This document shows, in pieces, positions 9,037-19,559 of a stretch of DNA of 64,000 bases. Each line of letters opens with the position of its first letter. Position 1 is the stretch's first letter. The translations under genes and the position numbers were made by a program. The notes under the pieces were generated by a model. The model was not told the DNA's origin. It did not search any database and worked only from the letters and a program-made list of their open reading frames with translations. Origin of the DNA: Vandiemenella viatica (Eukaryota; Arthropoda; Insecta; Orthoptera; Morabidae); the NCBI GenBank assembly GCA_031002005.1, contig JARYHS010006964.1:6076001-6140000 (forward strand), given 5' to 3'.

Positions 9037-10036
9037 NNNNNNNNNNNNNNNNNNNNNNNNNNNNNNNNNNNNNNNNNNNNNNNNNNNNNNNNNNNNNNNN
9101 NNNNNNNNNNNNNNNNNNNNNNNNNNNNNNNNNNNNNNNNNNNNNNNNNNNNNNNNNNNNNNNNNNNNNNNNNNNNNNNNNNNNNNNNNNNNNNNNNNNN
9201 NNNNNNNNNNNNNNNNNNNNNNNNNNNNNNNNNNNNNNNNNNNNNNNNNNNNNNNNNNNNNNNNNNNNNNNNNNNNNNNNNNNNNNNNNNNNNNNNNNNN
9301 NNNNNNNNNNNNNNNNNNNNNNNNNNNNNNNNNNNNNNNNNNNNNNNNNNNNNNNNNNNNNNNNNNNNNNNNNNNNNNNNNNNNNNNNNNNNNNNNNNNN
9401 NNNNNNNNNNNNNNNNNNNNNNNNNNNNNNNNNNNNNNNNNNNNNNNNNNNNNNNNNNNNNNNNNNNNNNNNNNNNNNNNNNNNNNNNNNNNNNNNNNNN
9501 NNNNNNNNNNNNNNNNNNNNNNNNNNNNNNNNNNNNNNNNNNNNNNNNNNNNNNNNNNNNNNNNNNNNNNNNNNNNNNNNNNNNNNNNNNNNNNNNNNNN
9601 NNNNNNNNNNNNNNNNNNNNNNNNNNNNNNNNNNNNNNNNNNNNNNNNNNNNNNNNNNNNNNNNNNNNNNNNNNNNNNNNNNNNNNNNNNNNNNNNNNNN
9701 NNNNNNNNNNNNNNNNNNNNNNNNNNNNNNNNNNNNNNNNNNNNNNNNNNNNNNNNNNNNNNNNNNNNNNNNNNNNNNNNNNNNNNNNNNNNNNNNNNNN
9801 NNNNNNNNNNNNNNNNNNNNNNNNNNNNNNNNNNNNNNNNNNNNNNNNNNNNNNNNNNNNNNNNNNNNNNNNNNNNNNNNNNNNNNNNNNNNNNNNNNNN
9901 NNNNNNNNNNNNNNNNNNNNNNNNNNNNNNNNNNNNNNNNNNNNNNNNNNNNNNNNNNNNNNNNNNNNNNNNNNNNNNNNNNNNNNNNNNNNNNNNNNNN
10001 NNNNNNNNNNNNNNNNNNNNNNNNNNNNNNNNNNNN
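9037..10036. other. Assembly gap, 1000 N
   Basis: Exactly 1000 N, so a placeholder of unknown true size. The long open frames crossing it are artefacts. Confidence 0.99.
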
Positions 10037-10226
10037 CCAGACCGAGAGGAAGACCACCAGACCGCCAGGAAAGGGACATACGCAGGGTTGTCGAAGTTAA
10101 CTGGCAGAGGATCGCCCAAGATCGTGTGACTTGGAGAAGACTGCTCAAGTTATATCTGAAATTATGACTTTAAGAGGCCACATCGGAAAATGATTGAAGT
10201 GGCTGATAATGATAATGATATATATA
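10037..10226 (+). pseudogene. LINE C-terminal tail with microsatellite end
   Basis: The plus-strand frame RPRGRPPDRQERDIRRVVEV...WQRIAQDRVTWRRLLK ends at a TGA near 10165. The GRP motif and W-rich tail match LINE ORF2 C-termini. The sequence ends in (tgataa)n and (at)n, a typical LINE 3' microsatellite tail. The upstream part lies in the gap. Confidence 0.6.
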
Positions 10227-10549
10227 TAGTAAACAATTCAATGAAAAGCGCTAAGTAGCGAAAAGGAATTACAAATTAGGACAGGGAAAATGAGCCACCA
10301 CTTTCCTTTAGCTGATGGATGTGGGGCGCGAACACACAGAAAAGATAAAAACGCACATGGTATAGAGGTTTTCGGGTGTATTCTTTTATCAACAGGAGAA
10401 ATGCACTCTATGTTTACAACAATTGTGTAGAATTAATCAATTCCCTTATATATATTATAAACAGTACTCTATATTTAAAGACAAATAATGGGACTGTTCT
10501 AAATTTAAAAAGAAACTGTTTGTTTTTATAATTTACCGACCGTGTTTGA
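10227..10549. other. 3' flank of the serpin gene
   Basis: AT-rich sequence downstream of the serpin stop on the minus strand. I see no canonical AATAAA close to the stop. Confidence 0.35.
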
Positions 10550-10681
10550 CTACGGGTCCAGCACCCGTCCAGCGAACAGGATGGCTCCAGTGTCTGCTGT
10601 ACAGCAGGAATACGAACGGATGGTTTGCCACGAATGACTCAATATGCGGCTCTCCTTTCGCCCTGGATTGTATTTTCAGTC
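10550..10681 (-). pseudogene. Serpin reactive-loop and C-terminal exon, frameshifted
   Basis: After tttcag (phase matching the hinge exon) it reads GLKIQSRAKGEPHIESF, VANHPFVFLLYS. The frame then shifts: the expected serpin ending DTGAILFAGRVLDP-stop is present in another frame and ends at TAG 10552-10550. As assembled the frame instead reads RHWSHPVRWTGAG and so on to a later stop. Loss of two bases around 10605 would explain it. By loop length the P1-P1' bond is Arg-Ala. Confidence 0.8.
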
Positions 10682-11039
10682 CTGAAACAAACATCAAATG
10701 ACTTAACTTATTTAATCTTGTACAAAAACTGTTCTATTGATTCATGATTTAAAAATTTAATTCTGGAATATGTTTATTAAACATCATCACAGTTGCCAAT
10801 GAACATGATATTTCATGGCCTTAAAACTACTGCTAACAATTTGGTGGTTCGTACACTTTAGTCACCTATAAATGTTGGGGCATATTAATCAGAAGGCCAA
10901 ATTACCTTTTGAACTGGAAATTCATACAATTCAAGAAGTTTCTTTATTCGTTCATCCATTTATTTTATAAATTGTATAATGATCCAGGACGAGTCAAATG
11001 TACGTTAGGTTCTATATTACTAAGCAGATTCCGTCTTGT

Positions 11040-11201
11040 CATAGGCGCCGGCAGGATTGCTTCTAGGGGGGTGCACCAGGGCTGCATTGGTGCCCCCCCC
11101 CCCCTATCGGCCCAAAAATTGCTCTACTACTGCCGAGACGGCGACCTGGGATGTCAGGGGGGTGCAAGTGCTCCCCTTGCACCCCCCTCCCGGCGCCCAT
11201 G
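11040..11201. mobile_element. 162-bp MITE with 8-bp target duplication
   Basis: The ends cataggcgccgg and ccggcgcccatg form inverted repeats. Directly outside both is cgtcttgt (11032-11039 and 11202-11209), a perfect 8-bp target duplication as made by hAT-type transposases. The interior is G/C-run rich and non-coding. It lies in the last serpin intron. Confidence 0.8.
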
Positions 11202-11340
11202 CGTCTTGTTTAACAATTTAATGCCTTAAGTTAACTATAACTATAAATCTATTCTTCTCTATTCACTTACATACATTTGCACTATTGATTTAATTTTTTA
11301 GTTTACTTTACATATAATTGACTGATGCTAAGATACGCTA

Positions 11341-11995
11341 TACGGGGTGAGTCAAAAAGGACTTTACAACTTTGGAACGATATAGAAATTTATTGAGATA
11401 ACTTATAGAATAGATAGATGAGTCATTTTGTAGCAAACAACCTCAAGTGCATCAGTACACCATTCCGCCACGAGGAGCACCAGCGTAGTGCACAGTTAAA
11501 ATGGCTACTTTCACTGGAGAGGTGCATGCTCGCTGTGTGTTTTGGTTTCATGAAACGCACTCTGTAACAACGGTTCGGCGTAACTTTCGCACCGAATACG
11601 CTAAAGAACCCCCACAAGCAACTCTGGAAACACGTTCGTGACAGCCCATAGTTAATGTGTTTTATACACTTAGCACATTGAAAGTGTACGACCCTTTCTT
11701 ATTTAAGCAGAAAACTGTCTCTGGTATTGTGTATCTTTATATGCTTGAAAACTTTTTAATTTCACAGATCGATGAGATGACCGAGATGGGATGGTTTGCT
11801 ACCAGCAAGACGGTACACCACCTCATTTCCTCGCGGAAGTTCGAGGTTTCCTCGATAATCGATTACCAGGTCGGTGGATTGGCCAATCACATGGCCACCT
11901 CGCTCCCCAGACTTGACACCACTGGATTCCTTTCCCCGCAGTTTCATTAAAGACAGTGGGAATGTTCCTTTGCTACCAAATAATTTGGCCGACCT
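11341..11995 (+). pseudogene. Mariner-like transposase remnant
   Basis: The 5' end tacggggtgagtcaaaaagg follows a TA. An ATG at 11501 starts MATFTGEVHARCVFWFHE, HSVTTVRRNFRTEYAKEPPQ (to a stop at 11641), the N-terminal helix-turn-helix typical of a large IS630/mariner group. After a deletion, about 11780-11990 resumes with CYQQDGTPPHF, VRGFLDNRLPGRWIG and a frame-broken PRSPDLTPLD-like end. The first catalytic Asp region is missing. It is a dead copy within the serpin intron. Confidence 0.75.
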
Positions 11996-11999
11996 GGAC

Positions 12000-12400
12000 T
12001 ATACTAATACCCTACAAAGAAAAGAACAAACTGAAATTATGTAACACTTTCTACCTAACCATTAACCACCTCTGGTTTTAATTTATGTTAATTTAATTTA
12101 ATTAAGCAGGTTGGGGTAGCAATTTCCCTACACATCCATTTCTCGTCTATCATCTACCTGCCTGTTTACAGGTATTAATGGTTAATTCTTTTATTTTTCG
12201 GTAAATGCTCACCACTTCTCTTGGCATAGAGGCAGCTGGATAGGATATATAGTTTGTTAGGTCGGCATGAAATTAGAATCAATACTATACAGTGTCCACC
12301 CATTAGGCTCACAGATGAATAGATAAAAGTATTGTATTGTTATAAAGTAGTGGTAAAATTTTTTTTTGAATTAAAGTGTTGTAACAGTCAATTATCATCA
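12000..12400. other. Intronic, no recognised feature
   Basis: AT-rich serpin intron sequence. Confidence 0.35.
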
Positions 12401-13472
12401 TTAGGACTAGATTATATGCACCACAAATACTAGATATATGCATGAAAGATGCTTAAAATATGCGTGAAAAGTGTCAAACTATGCAACATTATATAATATG
12501 AAAATAGTAATTTTTAGATTTTTTATATGAAATCAACATGCAATTATTAAGTACTTGAATACATATTTATAAATTCGATTGTTTAAAAATTTTTATTTAA
12601 TTTTTACTATTATAAACTCAAACATCAGGTACTTCCAAATATTCAATAGTAATATTGTTTTGATCTCTCAAATATTTTTATTAGTGGATATGGTCCGTTC
12701 TACATTTACTGATGTAACTGGGGCAGTATTTGCAATTGGGTGCTGTGTTAGCAGTCATTGTTTCTGAAGAAAAATCATATGACCCATTACTAAAACATCA
12801 GTTTCACACAAATGTTTAAAACCTTGCGTTACTGGTACAAATATTTTCAACTTCACTTTAAGCTTACACAGGAGTACATCTGGCAATGCGGATATTATTA
12901 ATTGATTGAATAGATTTAGTGAACGTGAAACCTTGAGTTTCAAGCTCTTTAATACTCGCAAGTATTTGGGGAAAACTAATGTTAATCACAGCATGGTTTT
13001 AATACCAAAATTGTTAAATGCTTCTTTGTACTGACAAACTGTCATAGTCCTCTCCACTGTCAAATTCGTTTACTACACCTTTAATGGCCTTAAAAACTTC
13101 ACTGTAAACAGTATAGCTTCAACCCTTGTCGCCCATCGAGTTACCACTGGTTCCAGAGGTAAAGGCAAATTCGGAAAGTTATTTTATGGGAAGTATTATA
13201 AGAACTTGCTTTCTTTGTTGGTGAAATCAGTTATTTACATTCCCAAACGCGGGTCGTCGTAGTAGACTATGAGCTGTGCTGCTAGCAGGTTTGACGGCTG
13301 TAACGTAAGATGTTATTTATTAACTAGGAAAACTACCGAAAAAATATTGTAAATATAGCGAAAATATGCATCATCACTTGGTTTCAGGTAAAATATGCAA
13401 CAAACCGGTGCCAATGGGCTTAATATGCAAATACATATGCAAACACGCACGTACATATAATCCGGTCTCTAC
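12401..13472 (-). pseudogene. hAT-like transposon remnant
   Basis: The ends match as inverted repeats: ggactagattatatgcac from the left and gaccggattatatgtac from the right complement. Both subterminal zones are studded with atatgca units, a typical hAT arrangement. On the minus strand, about 13205-12770 encodes degraded transposase: LPLPLEPVVTRWATRVEAIL, then a frame-shifted VVNEFDSGEDYDS, then RVLKSLKLKVSRSLNLFNQL. These resemble the C-terminal region of an insect hAT-like transposase family with a PxPVxTRWGTW motif. No clean 8-bp target duplication was identified. Confidence 0.6.
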
Positions 13473-13762
13473 TCACTACCTAGAGAGCTCCCAGTCTCTG
13501 TCCAAGTGGTGGCTTCAATCAAATAACGATTATCATTCTGCCTATTTGATAAACCTCACTCGAATATTTTCAAGAAAATTTGTTTCTTGATAAACTGTCG
13601 TATTATCCACTTGTAATCTCTCACACACTCACTCTCTCTGCCACAGTAGAGATACCTGATAGTAGTAGTACCCTTGTGAATAAAATGTGTTCTGATATGC
13701 GACTGTATAGCAGAGTATTTTAAATAAAAATGTATAATTTTATATTCTCCGCCATTGCTTAC
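13473..13762. other. Intronic, no recognised feature
   Basis: Serpin intron sequence between the hAT remnant and the hinge exon donor. Confidence 0.35.
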
Positions 13763-13898
13763 CTGTAGTGGCAGCAGCTGTCGTTCCTGTCTCATCGACC
13801 TCAATAAAAGCCTTCTGTACAACAAAGTCAACTTTAAGATTATTCTTAGTGATGGGAGTGAAATCAGCATCGTCTGCAAACATTTTTTTGATTCCAAT
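13763..13898 (-). CDS. Serpin hinge exon
   Basis: 136 bp from cttgtag to gtaagc, phase 0 to 1. It encodes IGIKKMFADDADFTPIT, then VDFVVQKAFIEVDETGTTAA, ATT. The alanine-rich hinge (P15 Gly, P14 and P13 Thr, P12-P10 Ala) fits an inhibitory rather than a storage or chaperone serpin. Confidence 0.92.
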
Positions 13899-14342
13899 CT
13901 ACAAGAGAAGCAAAAATATTGTTCAAAATATATCATTGTAACTACAAAAATAGAAGAAATGTATTGTCAAAATAATTATTGAATAATTAGTTGTTTCTTT
14001 CAAAGTGATTATTTTCTAGTGTTGCCACAAAAATTGAAATTAGTTTGATTAAATAATAAAATTTAATAGTATTGAGGTTTTATTTTTTAAAAAATTACGT
14101 TATTATATCCCGCATAACTGTTGATTTTGGATTCAGTATAGTCTTCTAGACTGTGTTTCTAAAGTGAAGTATATTTCAAACAAATTGCAACTAAGATTAC
14201 GCTTGCATTAACCAGAACAGTATTGCAGTAAATTAATTTCAAAATGAAAATAAAGAAATAAATAATGTGGTTATAAACAAATATATTTAGTCCAAAAAAT
14301 ACAGAATCTTAACAAATCCAGAAAATTTAAAACGATATTCAC

Positions 14343-14494
14343 CTGCTTTAATGCTGGTTTCAGATCAAGAGATGTCTCAATCTTGAATTTTGGTAAATGA
14401 ATATTTACTTCCCTAGTGGTTAGTTTTCCTTTAATGTTATTGAGATCAATTCTTTTGATATTCTTCTCCAATTCCTTTAAACCTTCTATTTCTT
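14343..14494 (-). CDS. Serpin exon 7 (exon 6 not found)
   Basis: 152 bp from cctag to gtgaat. It encodes EEIEGLKELEKNIKRIDL, then REVNIHLPKFKIETSLDLKP and ALKQ. LPKF-IE is the conserved strand before helix I. It begins with two nucleotides of a split codon, whereas exon 5 ends at a codon boundary, so a short exon should lie between 14495 and 18217. Its number assumes one missing exon. Confidence 0.9.
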
Positions 14495-16011
14495 CTAGGT
14501 AGTATTATCAACATTTAGGCGTCTTGCTACAGACCACAAAACAAAACAATATTAAAAAATAATTATTTGCTGTATCTTCACAGTCACAAAAACTTTTGTA
14601 CCACTATATACGTGGTAAAGTGGTATTCCATACTGTTGACATAAGCTAGCGTATCATTTTATATATACTGGGGAGTCTTAAAATTTTAGACAGCTATTAA
14701 TTTAATACTTAATTCATTTATATATTTATTTTATATCATATTTATAATTTTTACAATAATTTTATTTTTAGTTTATTTTTGTGCCTTTGTGCTCAGTAAA
14801 AAAATTATCAAGAAACAGTAATAACTTTTAGTCTATTAATAAAAAGATATTTTAATGTTTAAAGCTATAAAATTAAAATATCTGATTTTTAAAACATTTT
14901 TACACACTTCTGTAAAAGTACTTTAAATGTGAAATTCAAGAATCGAATGTAATCAGTACAAATGAAATGAGGAGTGAATTATATCCGTTATAGCATAGCC
15001 AAAGTATCTCATTATATCTAAATAATTAATACCTATGGTTTGCATAGGTAAAGAATATTCAACTAGGGCATATATTGGAAGAACAATAATCACTATAAAC
15101 TGAAGAAATTCAGAATACAGGTGGATATATGCGATTATAAATTTTTTTAATTCCTCAGACAAATGTGCAGTTAAAGGTGTGGAGGTATTATAATACTCAG
15201 TAAGGAAACAGATATTTACGTAAAAGTTTGATTGCAAATGAAACAGTTACTACATTGGATTGATGATAACTCCTGCAATCCTCCATTCGCGAAGCGGATT
15301 GATTAGTACTTCAGAAAACATCATCAGTCCGTGATTGCCAAATCCCAGGGGGGGGGGGTAAGGGGTTCTAAGCGCCATCTCCCAAAACCATCTAGGTCAA
15401 CCCCTATGACATCATAACTTTAATGTCGGTGACTTTTTATTTCAGCTCTACTGTTTTTATATGGGCGGCTAATTTGACATGATAGTTTATGTCATCTCTC
15501 CCCTACTTCACCAAGTCAACCCTCCCCCTAAACTAAAATCCTAGCACCCCCAAGCCAAAATCCTGGATCCACCACTGTTTCATCCTATAGGCATAAGTTT
15601 TCTAATCAGATCTTGGAATTCCCAGTCTGGGTGTAGGTCGTTGAAATGGAGGATGTAGCCCCTCGATGGAAACTCTCTGGGGAAGATCAAATTGGTCTGT
15701 TTTCCATTGCATTACCCAGTGTGTGTTCAAATGAGTTATTGTAGGTATGGTTGACTGTGATAGTGTGTGTATTCGGGATAGAACGATGTGTGTGTTGTTT
15801 GAAATGAGAGGTGAAGGAGGGAGAGAGTGAAATCTGACACCTGCCCATAGAGGCCTACTCTTCCAAAGGACACCAAGGTAGCGAACAGGTCCCTCCATCA
15901 ACACCATCATATGCCTCCATACATACTGCAGAGAGATTTGATCTAGGAATGTGGTGCACAATCTGTGGAATTGGGTGCCACTACCTCTCCTAACCTTCTA
16001 GACAAGTCTTG
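14495..16011. other. Intronic; unlocated serpin exon expected between here and 18217
   Basis: Mostly AT-rich. A G-run and C-run MITE-like piece lies at about 15335-15580; its right end, aaatcctggatccaccactg, resembles the left end of the MITE at 40278. A minus-strand stretch around 15055-15125 (FIVIIVLP) loosely resembles the missing serpin segment but lacks the expected Ser-Met and is not called. Confidence 0.35.
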
Positions 16012-16110
16012 ATGACGATAGTGCCTTCCACCACCAGGACTGGAACCAGCTAACACAGCGTCAGTGCCAGAGACCATCATAGTGTCGCAGCCGACAGAAA
16101 CAAAAGATTG
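16012..16110 (-). repeat. Second SINE-like repeat
   Basis: On the minus strand, cactgacgctgtgttagctg and then gttccagtcctgg (B-box-like) match a second copy at 45428-45535. No tail or target duplication is clear. Confidence 0.4.
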
Positions 16111-16119
16111 GGCTTGAAC

Positions 16120-16600
16120 TTTTTGAGTAACATTTTGAGTACTCAAATACTGGAGTTGGAGGGGGTGCAAAGAAGTGCTGCTAGATTTGTTTCTGGAAAT
16201 TTTCGCAGAATGCAATCAGTAACAGATATCATCAAAGAGCTGAAATGGGATTCATTGGAAGACAGAAGGAGGGTGAAGACGGTAATTGGAGTGTACAAGG
16301 CGTATGTTGGTGATGAGGTAAGGAAAGATATTGGTGTAAGAATGAAAAGTAATGCATGGAAGGGAAATGATGACCATGACCACAAGCTGGTACTCGATTT
16401 CAGGTATAAGTGTGTAGGAAGATTCTCTTTTTTTTCAGGTAAAGGTGTCAGGGATGGGAAAAAGTTACCAAGGGAATAGATGAATAATTTACCAAAAATG
16501 TTGAAAGAATTTAAACTTAAAGTTTGTAGAGGGCAAATGAAGGTGGGTGCAGGAAAGAGGGAAGATGGTGTGCAGGTAAATTGCCACCGGAGCGTGCGCT
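16120..16600 (+). pseudogene. LINE (Jockey/CR1-like) C-terminal fragment
   Basis: The plus-strand frame LELEGVQRSAARFVSGNFRR, MQSVTDIIKELKWDSLEDRR, then KGVRDGKKLPRE and, after a stop, MNNLPKMLKEFKLKV. This matches the post-RT tail of a Jockey/CR1-type ORF2 (VQRRAARFV...SVT.ML..L.W..L..RR). Only the tail is present, with one stop. The trailing sequence near 16540-16610 recurs at 20830-20915. Confidence 0.7.
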
Positions 16601-17040
16601 CCATTTCAATTTTATTTAATATTGAACTTGGAAATTTCTTGAAAAGTTATAAACATTTATCCGTCGCATTCTGGAAACATTTAATCAAAAATATATTAAT
16701 TATGTGTTCACTGTAACATTGCGGTGTAACTGAAGAATTTGCAATTAAGGTTACCCTAAATAAAAAATAGTTTTACAGTAATATTTTAAGCCAGTTTTAT
16801 GGTGACATTAAGCACTTTTAGTAGTATGACTGGCACTGATGCTCCTGGTTTCTACATTTGTACACTGTGCCAAATCTCTGAATATAATCTTACATGTTTA
16901 TCAAATCATCCAAGACATTATGTCTGGCGGCAGTTTGTTTCAGCTGCCCAGCCATATTTGTTCAAATTTTGTTTATATTTCAATCATTAAAATAATTGAA
17001 CAAGTCCTTCAAATTTCTCGGGAGTGTTGTGTGGTGATAT

Positions 17041-17530
17041 GAGCTGCAAGAAGGAGGTGAATGCTAGAATTGCAATGGCAAATAAGCTTTAAATAGAAAG
17101 AATGATTTATCACGGGGAAGGCTGGATAAAAACTTGAGGAAAACTAAATGTTTTGTATGGAGTGTACGGGCGGAAACATGGACGCTACACAAAGACGTAA
17201 AGAGGTTGGAAGCTTTCGAAATGTTGATCTGGAGGAGGATCGAGGACGCAAGTTGGAATGATTAGGTGCTGGGACGAGTAGGAGAGCAAAGGTCCCTTAT
17301 AAAAACAAAAACAGAAAAGGGAACTGGATTGGTCATTTGTTGAGGAATGAGTGCCAGCTTAAAACCGCTCTGGAAGGGGATCGTAAATGGAGGGAAAAGA
17401 AGAGGTTAACGAAGAAAAAAAATACTTCATGATATCATGATAATTGAGAAATATATAGAGATAAAGAGAATGGCAGAACAAAGGGAGGCATGGAAGGCTG
17501 TCGCTGTGAATGGACCGGCTAAATAACAGA
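17041..17530 (+). pseudogene. LINE ORF2 tail fragment
   Basis: The plus-strand frame WSVRAETWTLHKDVKRLEAF, EMLIWRRIEDASWND, stop, VLGRVGEQRSLIKT, NWIGHLLRN, then EYIEIKRMAEQREAWKAVA. The order (Y/E-TWTL, LEAFEMWIWRRM, NWIGH, EMKRMAEDREAW) is that of a widespread insect LINE C-terminus. Stops and frameshifts show it is dead. Confidence 0.75.
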
Positions 17531-18217
17531 GAACCCTTAATGGATGTTTTCAATCACTATGCCGTTTCAAGACGCGAGTTTCTACTTATTTGATTTTTCA
17601 TTTTGGTTTTATGGCTAATAAATAATAATGTTATCAGAGTCCTGGAGACGAATGAAGCGTAAGAAAAGAGACTCATAGAAGAATGGCTTTGGTAAAGTAC
17701 CAATACAGCAACTGCTTAATAATAATTCTAGGAAACTGAAAACCTGATAGGCAGGATGGGCACTAACCCTGGTTCCTCCTAAATGACACACTCCGAGTAT
17801 TTCCAGTGATCGTACAGGTTCTGTTTGTTGATTTGATATCAGTGGTAAGATCTGTTTAATAAACTTCTCAAGTGCATAAAATAGTTAGGGGATAATAAAG
17901 ATATACTTACAGAAAAACTGAGAGATTTTCTTACTGCCAACTCCTACAACTTTCAAGAATTTGAAAAAAAAATAATTAATTGCTTTCAATATGACCTTTT
18001 GCAAAACTCAGTTGTAAAATTTATAATTATTTTTATTCTCTGTCTTTGTGATATATAATTGTCTTCACTATGATTATGACTCATATTGTATGTATATGTA
18101 TTAACCATGACATGTTTCACATCCCAGGGGTTCTTCCTCAGCAGGGATACATGAAACAAGATTGATAAATAAATATGAACTGTAATGGAATGGCTCTTCA
18201 GAAAAAGTTGTACTTAC

Positions 18218-18426
18218 AACATAATCAAGTTCAACAACCTGAGCTTTCAAATCAGTTAATTCAGCATACTTGAATTTATGGGAAACCATCATCATTTCAA
18301 CAGTTTTGTTAACTTCTTCTGATAAGTAAAATGGCTTTCTGTAAGTTTCACTAAATCTAATAGTCCAATTTCCTCTGAAGTATATCGCATTCAACAGAAC
18401 TGCTGCTATAGGCGGTGTAAGTGAAC
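18218..18426 (-). CDS. Serpin exon 5
   Basis: 209 bp from gttttcag to gtaagt. It starts in phase with exon 4 (split Gly) and ends in phase 0. It encodes SLTPPIAAVLLNAIYFRGNW, KPFYLSEEVNKTVEMMMVSH and KAQVVELDYV. The NAIYFRGNW motif is near-invariant in serpins. Confidence 0.93.
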
Positions 18427-18524
18427 CTGAAAACGTTTAAAATACAAAATCAATTATTCATAGACACAAAAACTTTCGAAGTTTCTCTAAATTTGGTGAA
18501 CTAACATACTTTGTATAAGACTAC

Positions 18525-18605
18525 TGCAGGGAAGGGAAAAGATGACTATGACCACAAGTTGGAACTCGAGGGAAAAGATGCTTCAGGTGGGAGGGGACTT
18601 TCTCC
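18525..18605 (+). repeat. Short LINE fragment
   Basis: gggaagggaaaagatgacta, tgaccacaagttggaactcg matches 16358-16400 inside the Jockey/CR1-like fragment. Confidence 0.5.
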
Positions 18606-19059
18606 ACCTGGTACTTTGTAGTTAGCAAAGTAAAGCTATCGTGGCGGCCCTTTTAGTTCACTTCGATTACTAAAGTATTGCAAGGTACAAAATTGTTGTG
18701 TGTGTTTATGTCTTTCGCCCAATTAATAACTGGTTTACAGCTAATGGCTTGTCCTTAAATTACGAAATAAACTTAATATACGCAATTCAGTACATACCAA
18801 ACACAACACAAAAATTTGTAAGCCAGTCTATTCAAACAGGTAGAAAAGTGAAGTTTCTACTTTTCAATATTGATCATGAATTAAATTGACTTACTGTAGA
18901 TAATGGGTACAGCAACATTTGCAGTTGATACAATTTCAGCAATAGGTGATCTCTGTATGAGGCAGCTGGTTTGTTTTGCTTATTTTCACTCATTAATGTC
19001 ATATGGATATTCTGTGGATATTAATTAAAAAAATATTCAGAGCCCAAAGGCAACTAATA

Positions 19060-19470
19060 AGAATTATAAACCCATCCTGGCGATACCAGCGTCACCACCG
19101 TGCTATTGGTGTTTAGAATAGGGAAGGCGTGAGATCTATCTGAATCGACCGAGGACGGATTGTGATGGACCAGAGGCTCGGCACGAGCATTTAGGAAACT
19201 GCTCGGGTGTTCAAGGAGTGCTATGGTGAGTGTCTTCAACAAGTGGCGAAATCAAGGTCAAACAACGTCGAGGTGTTTGGCGGCCACCCCACATTACAGA
19301 AGTCGGACGTCGTAGACTGAGCAGACCGGTAAAAGAGGACAGGTGGCGAACTGTGGCAGGACTAACATCAGAATTTAATGCCGGGTTAAGTCCAAGTGTG
19401 TCTGAACACACAGTGCACCGAACACTCCTAACGATGGGCCTCCGCAGCCAACGACACAACTGAGACGTTA
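19060..19470 (+). pseudogene. Tc1-like transposase N-terminal fragment
   Basis: The plus-strand frame at 19293-19460 reads RRRLSRPVKEDRWRTVAGLT, SEFNAGLSPSVSEHTVHRTL, LTMGLRSQR. This is the second helix-turn-helix of a Tc1-type transposase (VxxxRxxTxxxLTxxxNAG...S..TVHRTL..MGLRSR). Sequence upstream to about 19060 holds frame-broken remains of the first helix-turn-helix. The DDE domain is absent, and the subfamily differs from the intact copy at 7206. Confidence 0.7.
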
Positions 19471-19559
19471 CAATACAGCTGTAGGTCATGTCAACGCTAG
19501 TTTGTGAAAATATTACTGTACTTCTTTATATATACGATTTTGTTATATAAATAATTGTA

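Noticed and set aside
8837..10167. Long open frames of 375-440 residues on both strands
   Set aside because: They are almost entirely translated N from the assembly gap.
15055..15125. Candidate missing serpin exon (FIVIIVLP)
   Set aside because: Only the LP and hydrophobic character fit; the Ser-Met signature is absent and the downstream residues do not match serpins.
17914..17955. Candidate missing serpin exon (KKISQFF before gtaagt)
   Set aside because: Its end phase would create a stop at the junction with 14494, and the usual LP motif is absent.
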